Of a stretch of 24,828 nt of DNA, positions 1 through 9,546 are shown piece after piece. Made by a program: the position numbers and the translations under genes. Each line of letters begins with the position of its first letter. Positions within the stretch are counted from its first letter, which is position 1. This DNA is from Spirogloea muscicola (Eukaryota > Streptophyta > Zygnematophyceae > Spirogloeales > Spirogloeaceae): contig WELB01000016.1 in NCBI GenBank assembly GCA_009602725.1, positions 1,127,642 to 1,152,469 of the forward strand, in the 5' to 3' direction. The notes beneath the pieces were generated by a model. That model was given only the letters and a program-made list of their open reading frames with translations, did not search any database and was not told where the DNA came from.

Positions 1-190
1 AGGCTAGGCAGACAGGGCGCCCTCAATACCCCCGTGTCAGCAGTAGGAAGTCAGATGAGCTGAGGGGAGGAAGAGCAACCCCGCTGCGCAAACCAGAGGC
101 TGCTGCAAGGGCGCGACCAGCCCGGCGATGCAAAGCAATCGCCTGGGACCGCTGAAGGGACATAGACAAGCGCATACAAAGGGTGGGACC
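1..190 (-). mobile_element. LINE-like 3' tail, C-terminal coding end
   Basis: Read on the minus strand this encodes the last ~50 residues of a protein that recurs through the window: a segment like MSLQRSQAIALHRRAGRALA, then a Ser/Leu-rich link and the terminal LLLTRGY, with the TGA at 23-25. The 3' untranslated part continues off the left edge. The same tail occurs almost base for base at 6324-6480. The peptide resembles the extreme C-terminus, beyond the reverse transcriptase domain, of non-LTR retrotransposon polyproteins. No RT motif is present, so the LINE assignment is inference from this similarity and from the 3'-anchored, 5'-truncated copies. Confidence 0.5.
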
Positions 191-3073
191 CTGGGAGGGG
201 TGCAGGCGGAACGCTAAGAGTAGTAGGCCGAGGCCAGACTGATCAACCGGACCAGTGACGCTCAGAGAGCCGCCTGCTGCGCAGCTCTTGGAGCAACTCC
301 CGTCCAGCGGAGAGGGAGCAATAGCTGTAAAAGGTCAGCCCACAAAAAATGTACGATTTGAGATGCATCCGAATGTGGTTGAATAATCTGTTGTATAAGC
401 TCAGAGGTCAAAGGTACGGAGGTAGAGCATGTAAAGTTTCAATCTTGGTCCTCCGTTTTGCTGCATAGGAATATGATGTATTGCTAGCCCGAGGGGGTCA
501 TCATTTGGCAGGTTTCATATTATGGTATTAGTACAATTGACTACCCATATTGCCAATTCACCGGCGTGGCACTATGATAATATGCCTACAGTCTTCCCTC
601 TAGAAGCTGCACTACAACTTGATTTCATGAGCAGGACATCTGTTGCAAGCTGACAACGTCAGATTGGCGGCAAGGATAGGTGGCACTAAGTCAGACAAGT
701 AGTGGGCCAAGACCCAAGGATGGTGGGAGAGAAGCCCAGTGTGAGGCAGTCTGGCGGCTGCCTGCTGCTGTAGCTGCCGCCCCTGCAGATCGCTTCCAGC
801 AGCCGGTAGCTGCTGGAAGCAGCTAATCGTGAAGACCCTTAACGCGGGAGGTGCGAACCTAGAGAGGTTGCTTTGCAAGCTCAGGTTTCGGCTCCCTGGT
901 TGTGATTGTATTTTAGAGTTGAGATGTAAGTCAGGACCGAATCGTTGAATGCTAAACTCAAGAAGCACGTGCTGATTACGTGCTGTATCCGACTCAAGAG
1001 TAGCTATATACAAGCTTTCTTCTGCCCCGCCAGGAGCCGTGTTATATCCCAGGACGGTCACCCAGCGCTCCATGTCAGGCCGGGCCGCCAAGGGGCCCTT
1101 GATGATAAGTGACTTCGGCTAGTGCTGAGAAGATTTAGCTGAACATGTCACAGTCAACAAAGCGAGTCATTCACGCTCCACAGGCAACTAGAAGGAACAC
1201 CACTGCCGCCCTCCTGCACGGTCTTTCTTCGATCGATGCATAACCCAATGGTTGGTCAATTGAGTTCCAGGCTTTGTGCAAGCCTTCTGAAGACCATAGA
1301 GGTCACCGGATTCGACATACTATCTCCCCCACCATCCAGACGATTACGAGTGGCTGGATAGTGCGGTCACAGAAGTAGCAAGGCGGCAGCAGTGAGGTGG
1401 CAGTGGATGTATCGGTATCCACATAGCTGGAATATGAATGCAGCAGTAATAGCATGACAGATGCCTGGAGACTAGACACGTCATCTGGCTCACTGTAATT
1501 TGACCGTCAGTGCCGCAGGTCAGGCTTGACAATTGCCTGGAGACGGGACAAGTCACCAGGATGACGACTGGGCTGACGACTGACTCGAGGAAGATCATCA
1601 TCGAGGTGATTATATTCCTCGAGCTGGGAACGGGGCAACCGGAGTTGTGACGCGAGACAGCGTGGTGCTGCACGCTGGAGGCGCGATGGTAGGCAGGCAG
1701 CTGTGTGGATTACATTAACGGCACCGTCCATTGTCGTTGATGTTGACGTGGACGTCAGACCGCTCACGCTAGCCTGTTGGAAGTACACCGTCACTTGCTC
1801 TTGACGGGGCATTGACAGGGCATTGACCTGTCAGTATGACAGTGGTGGCCGACCGATGGGGGATTATGTCGGTGGTAGACGGTTGATGGTTTCAGGTCTG
1901 GCTGCTTCTAACTTGTCGTGCAACGTCCAGTCGGGGGTCGATGCGTATCGATGCTGACACGGATGCGGAGGTAGCTGCACACGTGGATGATCGAATCAGG
2001 TCATTCATCAGCTTGGTATGAAGAGGAGTCGCGAGCGCGGGACCTCCCACCCGCTTTGCTCAGGAAAGGTGCCCAGCTTGCCGCCGAAGTCCCGCTTGGC
2101 AACGCTTCACGTTCAAATGGCCGCGCAAGTCCCGCTTGACGCGGGCGCACAACCCAAGCAGCTGCGCAAGTCCCGACGCGGGCGCCCACCCCGATCAGCT
2201 GGCCGCGCCAGTCCGGCCACGGCGTGCAGGCAGAATTTGCCGACCATGTCGACTTCTGACACCGGCGCACAGTGCCATCTTGCCACCCAGTCCACACCAA
2301 GACAGGCCTCAACCATGGACCGAGAATGCCCATGAAAGCGCGTTGAAAGGTGCAATTTACCTCGACAGCCGTGGGGAACCGGCTAGGCAGTGGTGGGGAT
2401 ATGGTAGGTAAGTGGCAGGAGTGTCTTCAATCTCACTGGCCTTGAGGCTTGGGGGGATCAGATGAGCAGAATGGCCTACCTCATCAGACGATGTACTTTC
2501 CTCCTGACCAAGCACAAGGGTGTGGAGGACCGGGGCCGAGACAAGTCTCCTCGGCCCAGTCTTTCACTCTGGCCTTTCCTGCGGCACTGACAGTCATATC
2601 ATCTATCAGCCGGATAAGGTGTCTAATTTCCAAGCAAATGTCAATACATTACTGCTGCACTGACGACGATGCAGTGCATTGCGCAGAATGGTGGTGCGGG
2701 CGCGCCTATTTGTTAGCCCAGACATGTGAGACTTTGTTCTGCAGCTGAATTTCACCACTATTTGTTGAAGTTGCATTCTATGAAGTACATTCAGCCCACG
2801 CCTAGGGCTGATTCAAGACATGCCATGGCATGGTATCAGTTGCACCAACATGGACATGCACTGCTCAGCGAGCTGAGTTGGCTTCACATAAGTGACTGAT
2901 AAGTTCGCCGTGGATGTTGCATGTGGGGCAAGATTGCAACCTGAAGCATAGGTGCTGGAGCATAGAAGTTAGTATTGACAACGTTTCCAGAAAGATTGCT
3001 AAAAGTCAGAATGCTGGGCTTTGCAATTTATTGCAGGCAAAAAAGTAGGCCATCAAGAGACATCAATGGAGCC
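190..3073. other. 2.9 kb with no recognised gene
   Basis: Nothing here is recognisable as a conserved gene. A diverged relative of the LINE 3'-UTR hairpin lies near 325-350 (GCTGTAAAAGGTCAGCCC). Short imperfect repeats occur at 1460-1560 (TGCCTGGAGAC followed by GTCA) and 2090-2215 (GCGCAAGTCCCG). Open frames of about 100 codons at 1507-1812, 2001-2333 and 2449-2748 lack recognisable domains and overlap frames on the other strand, so I do not call them. The base composition is mixed and there is no clear promoter or terminator. Confidence 0.5.
612..1091 (-). CDS. unrecognised 159-codon open frame, doubtful
   Basis: This is the longest uninterrupted frame in the first 3 kb. I recognise no domain. 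The N-terminal half (around MERWVTVLGYNTAPGG) has mixed protein-like composition. The C-terminal half is rich in Leu, Gln and Ala from a locally repetitive CAG/CTG stretch near 760-820. There is no signal peptide, membrane segment or metal-binding motif. It could be an exon, a relic or chance; the lack of neighbours of known function gives no support. Listed only so the stretch is not overlooked. Confidence 0.15.
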   Translation of the reverse strand: MAARPDMERWVTVLGYNTAPGGAEESLYIATLESDTARNQHVLLEFSIQRFGPDLHLNSKIQSQPGSRNLSLQSNLSRFAPPALRVFTISCFQQLPAAGSDLQGRQLQQQAAARLPHTGLLSHHPWVLAHYLSDLVPPILAANLTLSACNRCPAHEIKL

Positions 3074-3153
3074 TGTCGTGCTATATCATGTCGACTGCTT
3101 GTTTGTGTCGATCTGACTAGGACAGTCGACTTGGCTTGACACGTGGCTGTCTA

Positions 3154-3403
3154 GGCTGGGTCATACACATTTGGGGTTGATTCAAGCTAAGGATGGAGGA
3201 CCACTTCACATCCTTTCTTCCTGGGCTGGGTCATACACTTCTGTGTGGGATTCACGCTAAGGATTGAGGACCACTTCTCCTCCTCTCTCTCTCTTCATTT
3301 CTCTCTCTTTCTCTCTCTCTTCCCTCTCTCTCGATGCAACAACATCGACCGCTCATCCAATGCGGACGACAACAACATCGACCGCTCATCAAATGCGGAC
3401 GAC
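3154..3403. repeat. 70-bp tandem pair, CT microsatellite, 33-bp pair
   Basis: Two imperfect 70-bp units begin GGCTGGGTCATACAC at 3154 and 3224. They run into a (CT)n/(TCTC)n microsatellite at about 3275-3332. This is followed by two 33-bp units (3338-3370 and 3371-3403) built on AACAACATCGACCGCTCATC. The segment occupies the place of the CAACGA-rich variable part of L in the younger copies (10440-10550), so it is probably local expansion inside the element's leader. Confidence 0.7.
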
Positions 3404-3699
3404 AACAACAATGGAGCGACTACAAGGGCCCACGCACGGCGCCAACCGGCCGAAGACCGTTCAAGGCGCACGAGAGAAGCCCATCTGCAAGCCCCTCAAC
3501 CACCAACAAGACCGTCAAGGTGGGCGCTATTGAAGCGGTGGCGGGGCAACGTGGAACAAGATGAAGTGCTCGCCCATCGAAAGAGAAGGCGCGCGGGGCG
3601 CATGGAATGAAAGGGAGGCCAAGTCAAGCCAATACATTGTTCAGGCAGAGTCTAGGGCAAAGTAAACAAGGCCACATACTACGGAGGCCGAGGCCTAAA

Positions 3700-4020
3700 A
3701 CTAAGGTGCCTACGGTGACATTAGTACCCACACACAAATAGTACCACCCACAAACAAATCCGACAAGCTAACTTGGGGAGCTGGAGCGCCGCCACGAAAG
3801 CTGGAGGCCTGACTTAGAGCGCGCCCTGCATGTTGATGAAGAGCCAATGCTTGCGAGCGCTGCAAACTAAGCGAGAGCCCATAGAGGAGAGGGGCTGGCA
3901 AAGCCAGCCCAAAAAGAATGGACAATGTCCAAAGCCCAAAAGAAGAGGTGCCGAAAAAGGACAAGACTATCAAACACGACAACGCACAAGGGGGGCTCAG
4001 TACCCGCGAGTGAGCACGGA
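3700..4020 (-). mobile_element. two abutting LINE-like 3' tails
   Basis: Minus strand, upstream first: a coding end reading ...LTRGY with TGA at 3997-3999; a 3' UTR containing the perfect hairpin GGGCTGGC-3 nt-GCCAGCCC (arms 3892-3899 and 3903-3910); then directly the related peptide SLSLQRSQALALHQHAGRAL at about 3795-3890. The same UTR, with TTGGACATTGTCCATTC before the hairpin, occurs at 7241-7360 on the plus strand. The block sits inside the L segment of the degraded retroelement and so is a later insertion. No RT motif is present. Confidence 0.5.
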
Positions 4021-4850
4021 ACGGACCGGCTGAAGATGACCATTTTACGGTCGAGCCAGCCACTGAGACGGGTGACGGCCCACGACAGCCGGCCATCCAG
4101 CTTAGCCAACCAGCGTAGCCATGGGCCGAACCTGGCCTGTCAGGCAGCGCTAGGATCTCTGCCGCGCCCGGCCCAAGTCGGGGCGAGCAGCCCTTGCAAA
4201 GCAGTCCGCTTTGCAAAGTTTTCCCTCCTGCCGCGAGCCACGCCTGCGCCAACGCCGCGCCATAGAAGCGTAGAGCCTAGGGCAGGAGCCGCAGCAGCTA
4301 GTAAACCTTTGCACGGACCCGCGGCGCAACTGCGAGAAGTCGTGGTGATGTGGTGAGCAGCCTCGAGTATTGTGCTGCGCATCGCAAGCTTCACTAGGCT
4401 GAGCACTAGTTCTCAGATTGCATCAGTCAGGGCTGTGCATTAAGGCCTAGTAGCACTATCATCGCTTGGCATTTACTGATCTTGCCCAAGTGATCATCTT
4501 GTGGACAAGGGACTGCACATTTGCTTGGGTGTGTGCTCTTTAATATTGCTCGCACTTCAAGATACACTTGTATGCTTGCATCGCACCATTGAAGCTGTAG
4601 ACCACGAGTCGCTTAGTGCTGAATACTAGATACAAGCACTCAGTAGACAGTTCATCGCCCTTTTACTTGCAAAACGGGCTACTTTCGTTGGGCAGCATCG
4701 TGGGAAAGACTTGCATAAGGAATGACATAACCAGAGTGATCTTCGTCCTGCTGGACAAGTACAGCTCTCATGCCGAGTTTGCTCCAGTCTGTGTGCAGCT
4801 GAAACCAGGACGACGCAAAAGAAGAACTTGTTGCCTGCCTTGCACTGTGA

Positions 4851-5105
4851 AGACTGTGTTACAATATCTGGTTACTCAACATCTATTCAACAGAATCTAC
4901 ATCTTCTGCATCTATATCTGATGTTCCTGATAATATACTCTTGTTTGGAGATGTTCCAGTCCTGCGAAGTAGTCAGACTGGCTTACTTCTTCTTGACATA
5001 CTCGCCCTACAGAAGGACGACATCACGCATAGCCTGAAGCCGGAACTTGCGCCTGGCACGTCATTGAGCATCGAGAGCATTAGATCTATCCTCCGGTGCA
5101 GATGA
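4851..5105 (+). pseudogene. unrecognised open frame near the 3' end of the degraded element
   Basis: This frame is open from 4851 to the TGA at 5103-5105 without a clear start. Its composition is protein-like, with stretches such as SISDVPDNILLFGDVPVL and SLKPELAPGTSLSIESIRSI. I do not recognise it. It is followed within 20 bases by two overlapping TGTAA motifs (ATGTAATGTAAA), the green-algal polyadenylation signal. It lies between L-like sequence and the poly-G tract that marks the 3' end of the element. It may therefore be the end of an element-encoded protein or the last exon of a captured gene; TTCAACAG just before AATCT could be a splice acceptor. Confidence 0.3.
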
Positions 5106-5114
5106 GTGATTGTG

Positions 5115-5125
5115 GATGTAATGTA
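5115..5125 (+). terminator. TGTAA polyadenylation motifs
   Basis: TGTAATGTAAA follows the stop codon at 5103-5105. TGTAA is the known poly(A) signal of green algae; position and spacing fit, but transcript evidence is lacking. Confidence 0.35.
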
Positions 5126-5450
5126 AATACTGATTCTATCCTACACTATGGTATGCTCAGTCTGAAATACTCAAGTGTTCACCCAACTTGTCATCCTGTG
5201 CCACGACTGACAGTTGGGGGGGGGAGGGACTACAGGTTCTGATTTGGACAATTCTGTAACTTTCGTCTTACGTTGTGAGACTATCAACAATTCTCAATGT
5301 TGGCTTCTCATGGGATTGTTTTCTTTCAGCCTGGCCAACAGGATTGACAATTCCTTTCGGTTTTGTTAATATGGGGAGTCTGGCACGTCAGAAATTGTCG
5401 TTATCTAGACCTATCGACGGCATCTCGCATAGACGCCCTCTCGCATGACA

Positions 5451-5729
5451 ACCCTCACCTGCTCCGCCTGCCCCGCTTCCAAACCGACTTGGGGCCCACT
5501 TTGCTGCTCCTGTGACCACGGAGGAGATAGCTGGCGGCAGGCAGCAGGTCCTCCTCACCCTTATCACTGCTTCGCTCTCTCTTGTGCCCATTGAAGAAGC
5601 TCGAGGCACACAGAGACTCGAGAGAGAGCCAGCAACAGCTAACAGCAAACGAGGTGTCCCTTTGCATCACCACGCGGTTGGGCACGTTGCTAGGGCATGA
5701 TGCCCTCCAGCCGGTCACCTCATCGAAGA
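5451..5729. other. unassigned spacer
   Basis: I see no recognisable gene or repeat between the degraded retroelement end and the LINE-like tail that begins near 5730. Open frames on both strands overlap one another and share no similarity with known domains. Confidence 0.4.
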
Positions 5730-6242
5730 AAGTTCTCGCCCATTGAGAATAGGGGCTGGAAAAGCCAGCCCAAAAAGCATGAACAGAGTACGAGAAGGGG
5801 CCAGGGGAAGTGCTAAGAACAACAAGCACACAGAGAAACAAAGCTACGAATCACTCGGTAACCTCTGCTAAGCAGCCGCAGGTCGGAGAGGCTCGTGGAA
5901 GTGGGTCCTCCGGCCGGAGCCAGAGGCAGCAGCGAGGGCTCTGCCGGCACGAAGGTGCAACGCCCGGGCCATATACCTCTGCAGCGAGACGGCCAGGCGC
6001 ATTCGATATACTTGCGCCAGCGACCCGGCTGCAGGAAAGTCTACCGGCTCCCCATGGAAGCGACGGGCGATGGTGTGGCGGGCGAGCTGGGTGAGCAGCT
6101 CGAGCCACTGAGCGCCCAGCGCCCCATGGGTGTCAATGGCCAACGGGAAGAACTCGTCTTCCCGCGGATGGTCTGCGTACTTCAGCTCTTTAGCCCGAAG
6201 CTCATCGAAGTTGTCTCCGAAAGCGGCAAGCGGCTGCTGCTA
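5730..6242 (-). mobile_element. LINE-like 3' tail with the longest coding remnant
   Basis: Read on the minus strand, an open frame runs from 6239 to 5868. It carries in order a segment like ELKYADHPRE, the block FFPLAIDTHGALGAQWLELL, then FPAAGSLAQVYRMRLAVSLQ, then LHLRAGRALAAASG. This pattern (hydrophobic P-L-A-x-D-x-x-G block, then an arginine-rich helix) resembles the conserved C-terminus after the RT domain in many LINE polyproteins. The usual end is recognisable at 5853 (LLSRGY) but its stop has become CGA. The 3' UTR contains the hairpin GGGCTGG/CCAGCCC (5753-5759 and 5765-5771). Its upstream end abuts the 3' end of the next tail (6243-6490). Confidence 0.55.
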
Positions 6243-6490
6243 TTAAAAATCGGCCTGTAAACTGCCAGCCAGATGCATACAGGTGTTCATGACGGAGCCA
6301 AAGGCTAGACAGACAGGGCGCCCTCAATACCCCCGTGTCAGCAGTAGGAAGTCAGATGAGCTGAGGGGAGGAAGAGCAACCCCGCTGCGCAAACCAGAGG
6401 CTGCTGCAAGGGCGCGACCAGCCCGGCGATGCAAAGCAATCGCCTGGGACCGCTGTAGGGACATAAACAAGCGCATACGGTAGCAGGACA
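6243..6490 (-). mobile_element. LINE-like 3' tail
   Basis: Minus strand: YRMRLFMSLQRSQAIALHRR, GRALAAASG, then SSSDFLLLTRGY and TGA at 6324-6326. The 3' UTR at 6243-6323 contains GTCATGAACACCTGTATGCA and a diverged GCTGGCAG...CTGTAAAC hairpin. The coding part may extend further upstream (to about 6590) through the GC-rich stretch, where similarity to the other tails fades. It is nearly identical to the tail at 1-190, suggesting a recent common source. Confidence 0.5.
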
Positions 6491-7009
6491 CAAGACCCAA
6501 AGGCACCGAGCCACCGGGAAGGGCTGCACCCCGTTCCGAAAGCGGACGGGGCCCGGCGGCCGATGGGAGGCCGCAAACCACGTCACGGAGGTGCGGCTGG
6601 CCAGCGGGACTCGGCCCCGGATAACCGCTAGGCTTCAGGTCATCCCGCCGGTGCCGGAGGGGCGCGCGGGGCACGGGGAGGCGGAGAGCTCCGGGGTACC
6701 TCCGGATGGGCGCGGTAACCCGCGGGGCAAACCTCCTTGGAGCCGGCCGGCGGGCCGGCCCGGGGGGAGTGGGCCGGCCGCACCGCCGCTACTACTGGCG
6801 GCGCCGCCGGCTTCTAGAGCCGCGGGCAGGCGGGGGTTGGTGCGCGGCCCGCCTCCGGTGGGAGCTCGCCGCCAGAGCCCCCCCGCCGCCAGATTAGGGC
6901 CGCTGGCCGCGGCGCCTTGCCGGCACGTATCTCGGCGGCTTCCAACCCCCCTCGCGGCCACTCGGCATTTGCCCACGGGAGCAGGTGGCGAGGGCGGCAC
7001 GCGAAGCAC
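6491..7009. other. very GC-rich stretch without a recognised gene
   Basis: This segment is dominated by GGCCGG/CCGGCC and GCCGCC runs. Open frames exist in most of the six phases because of the high GC content, and none shows a domain. The part next to 6490 may be upstream coding sequence of the LINE-like tail. Confidence 0.4.
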
Positions 7010-7240
7010 TCAGTAACCCCTGCTAAGCAGCCTTGAGGGTCCTCCTCCGATGTCCGAGGAGCTGGGGCTCCTGAGGGGTGATGACCCTTGGAGAGCGATG
7101 ACCCCTGGCGGCGGCAGAGACGAGACGGAGGGCCGAACGGCGATGACCCCTGGTGACGGAAGAGACGAGGAGCTGAGGCTCCTAAGGGGCGATGTCCCCA
7201 AGGGGCGAGATTGGCCCCGAGGCTCATTCGCGGGTACTGA
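7010..7240. mobile_element. two convergent-family LINE-like ends around a minisatellite
   Basis: At the left, the minus strand ends in RLLSRGY with TGA at 7010-7012. At the right, the plus strand ends in LIRGY with TGA at 7238-7240. Between them lie repeats with GGAGCTGGGGCTCC followed by GGGGYGATGACCCC, each arm pair self-complementary (7056-7090 and 7166-7200, again at 7376-7412). The two endings therefore belong to oppositely oriented tails, and the minisatellite occupies their coding portions. Confidence 0.4.
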
Positions 7241-7360
7241 GCTTCCCTCTGCGTCATCTCGTGTTTTATAGTGTAGTCCTTTTCGGCACCTTTTCCTTTG
7301 GATTTGGACATTGTCCATTCTTTTTTGGGCTGGCTTTGCTAGCCTCTCTCTCAGGACGAG
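7241..7360 (+). mobile_element. LINE-like 3' UTR with hairpin
   Basis: This matches the reverse complement of 3890-3996 along its length: TTTTCGGCACC, then TTGGACATTGTCCATTC, then the hairpin GGCTGGC-TTT-GCTAGCC (7328-7344), whose second arm has one mismatch. It follows the LIRGY stop at 7238-7240. Confidence 0.5.
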
Positions 7361-7375
7361 CACTTTCATCTGCCC

Positions 7376-7545
7376 CGAGGAGCTGGGGCTCCTGAGGGGC
7401 GATGACCCCTGCCGACCCGACGGAGGTCCCGAGACGCGACGGAGGCGGAGACATGGACACGCAATGTACGCCGGAGACGCGACGGAGGCCGGAGATGCGA
7501 TGTACGCCGGAGACGCGACGGAGGTGGGAGACGCGACAAAGGACC
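7376..7545. repeat. hairpin repeat and 36-bp minisatellite
   Basis: One GGAGCTGGGGCTCC/GGGGCGATGACCCC unit is followed by about three imperfect 36-bp units based on ACGCCGGAGACGCGACGGAG. In one plus-strand frame it reads as a Gly-Asp-Ala-Thr-rich tract. It ends just before a purine-rich run. Confidence 0.6.
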
Positions 7546-7998
7546 TCCCAACCAAGGGGGGAGCAGTGTAGCGGATAGGGCTAACCGATATCAAGTGGCC
7601 AAGCGGTTAGCCGATGATGTAATAGACAATGCCTACAACTACCGGGAACCGAACGGGAGTCACACCTTGCGGGGTACCCTGTCCGCTCCTGGGTCTGGCC
7701 CGTTACAATATCAACTCATTCGTCGTGGCGGAGCATTTAATACAGGAGAAGTTCCTCAATTAAGGTGCATGTTTTGTTGCTCAGAGTACCTTCGTCGAGT
7801 GCAATTTGTTGCATGAGTCACTCAACCTTCAGCTCGAACTGTGACTACAGCCTCACATCCTCACAAGACAATCTCTGCTACTATGGGTGCTTTTCACACC
7901 ACTCGATTTTGGCATGTCACAGGTGGTTTGTCCACCTCCAGGTAGCATGCGTGAAGTTGCATTCCGGCAGCAGTACTATTCACGGTCACTTGAATATT
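7546..7998 (+). repeat. possible polypurine tract and LTR edge
   Basis: CCAACCAAGGGGGGAGCAG (7549-7567) is followed by TGTAGCGGATAGGG. This is the arrangement seen at the internal/3'-LTR boundary of LTR retrotransposons (purine tract, then TG). The next bases contain a 9-bp inverted repeat (GGCTAACCG ... CGGTTAGCC, 7578-7612). I could not find a matching right edge, second LTR or target duplication, so this is only a candidate. No coding region is recognised up to the duplicated gene at 7999. Confidence 0.25.
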
Positions 7999-8341
7999 CT
8001 GCAGTTGTCGACCAATGCAACACAGACGGATCCACAAGGCAGAGAAGGTGCTTCAGACAGGTGCTATGCCCTTGCAAACTTCTCCACGACCTCCTTCAGA
8101 ACAGTGCTTTGTAAAGGCATGAATTTACTCGCTTGCAGAGCTAGCAACCACTCGCACAACACGTCACTTGGGCTTATGTGCGAAGTGGACCTAGTAAATC
8201 AGTAGTGCTTTGGTGGCAAAATTTTCTTCACGCCAATCTTTCTTCACACAATTTCTTCTATTACGTAGCACGAAGTCTGTCAAATAGTATCGTCTCTTCT
8301 GAGTCAGTCAAGTATTACCGTGACGAGCTACTGCCAGGATT

Positions 8342-9546
8342 TCACGAGATGGTGGCAACAGCATTCCTGCTCTGAATAAGCAGAGAAGTGGGACAGACCA
8401 CAAAGTCTAGAGGTGGGAGAAGGCTCTGGCCCGTGGACGAGAACATACAGTTGAGGAACGACTTCCCTGCAGCAGCATTGCAAACGGTGCACCGGGGTTG
8501 TGGTGTCACAATCTTGACGGCCACCCAAATGTACACGAAAGAAACCATGGGGCACACGCCAGAGCCAGGCTGGAAGATGGTGTTGACTCCAGACCAAGTC
8601 ACAGTAGCAGATGGCAGAGAGACGGGGAGAGCGCCAGCGATGGAGCAGGCGTTGCCCTTGAGTTCTGACCAGCCTTGTTGTTGGTTGCCGCAATGCGGAT
8701 GTTGCCGGTGACAACTGTGACGGCTACTGGAGTTGCCAGGAAGGTGATAGAGCCAGGGTGAGTGAATACATAGGCGGCAGCACCACAGGAGCCGGAGGCC
8801 GTCACCAGCCTGGGTGAGCCCCAGGTCACAACCTCGCCAACCTTGGAAGCGGGCCAAGGGCGGGCACCCCCAGCAGTGCAGAGGTTGAGGTAGGTCGTAA
8901 ATACGAGTGTAGTGCGGGCGGAGTCGGAGCGAGCGACCGGGACGGTGATGGTACCCCCCCCGATGGCGGCTAAGAAGCCGGAGTACAGGTCTGCCAGGCT
9001 CTGGCAAGACAGAGTCAAATTCGTGGCACCGTTGTATAGCACCGAGAACGACAGCAGGCCCTGCGGCACCGTCAACTTGCTGAAGCCAAGGCTAGTCTCT
9101 TGGGCCGTCGTCATGGCAGCAACTGACGCAGCAACCAGATACTGCCTGGCCTTGAGGCCGGTGTATCCAGCAGCTGAGCTGCCAGAGCAGGAGGGACACG
9201 CAATGTGGTGTCTCAGTATCAAGTGGTACACGGAGTTCCGGAGCGTGTAAATGTTGGCGACGGCATGCATCACTCCTTGAGAGCAGCAGGTCAACAAAGG
9301 CAGCGCGTCGATTTGGAGCGAAGCTTGCAAGAGAGTGCAACAACAGTTCCAGGAGAAGGCAAGCGAGTTACAATGACATTCGGATACCCGACCGAAGCGT
9401 AACAGCCGAAGGAGCCAGAGGAGTTGGTTCTTCAGGATTTGCGCAGAAGTGGCGCCGCCAAAGACGGTGGTGTTGGTGGCTGAGCAGGCGGCGGAGGCGG
9501 GGGCAGAGAGGGCGAGGACGAGCGCGGCGGCGAGGAGGAAAGCCAT
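8342..9546 (-). pseudogene. PstS-like secreted protein, decayed copy
   Basis: This is the paralogue of the gene at 22893-24108. The signal peptide (MAFLLAAALVLALSAPASA), the intron position (9179-9387) and the anion-binding motif region (RSDSARTT) are recognisable. Two small deletions break it. In exon 1, near 9426-9432, eight bases present in the other copy are missing. In exon 2, near 8656, one base is missing and shifts the frame so that the last third reads in another phase. The motif Gly that follows the Ala in the intact copy (SAGTT) is Arg here. Unless an unusual splice rescues it, this copy cannot make the full protein. Confidence 0.75.

Larger units (their letters stand above)
3074..5450 (+). 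mobile_element. degraded copy of the DNMT-retroelement family
   Basis: The left end reads TGTCGTGCTATATCATGTCG and matches the left end of the elements at 10310 and (reversed) 20040. The right end reads CGCCCTCTCGCATGACA and matches the other end of those elements. Flanks are AGCC (3070-3073) and ACCC (5451-5454), an imperfect 4-bp target duplication. Bases 3074-3145 and 4040-4360 align with the long L segment at 10310-11000. Bases 5165-5235 (CACCCAACTT, then a run of nine G at 5216-5224) align with the region just downstream of the PHD coding segment of the inner element (14766-14815, reversed). Gag, protease and methyltransferase are absent or unrecognisable. A LINE-like tail (3700-4020) interrupts L. 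Confidence 0.65.

Noticed and set aside
7050-7545. CRISPR-like array.
   Set aside because: Units are adjacent or irregularly spaced with repetitive rather than unique spacers, in a eukaryotic context.
8388-8711. Plus-strand frames across both PstS-like copies (8388-8711, 8912-9250, 23464-23802).
   Set aside because: They are antisense shadows of the conserved minus-strand coding sequence.
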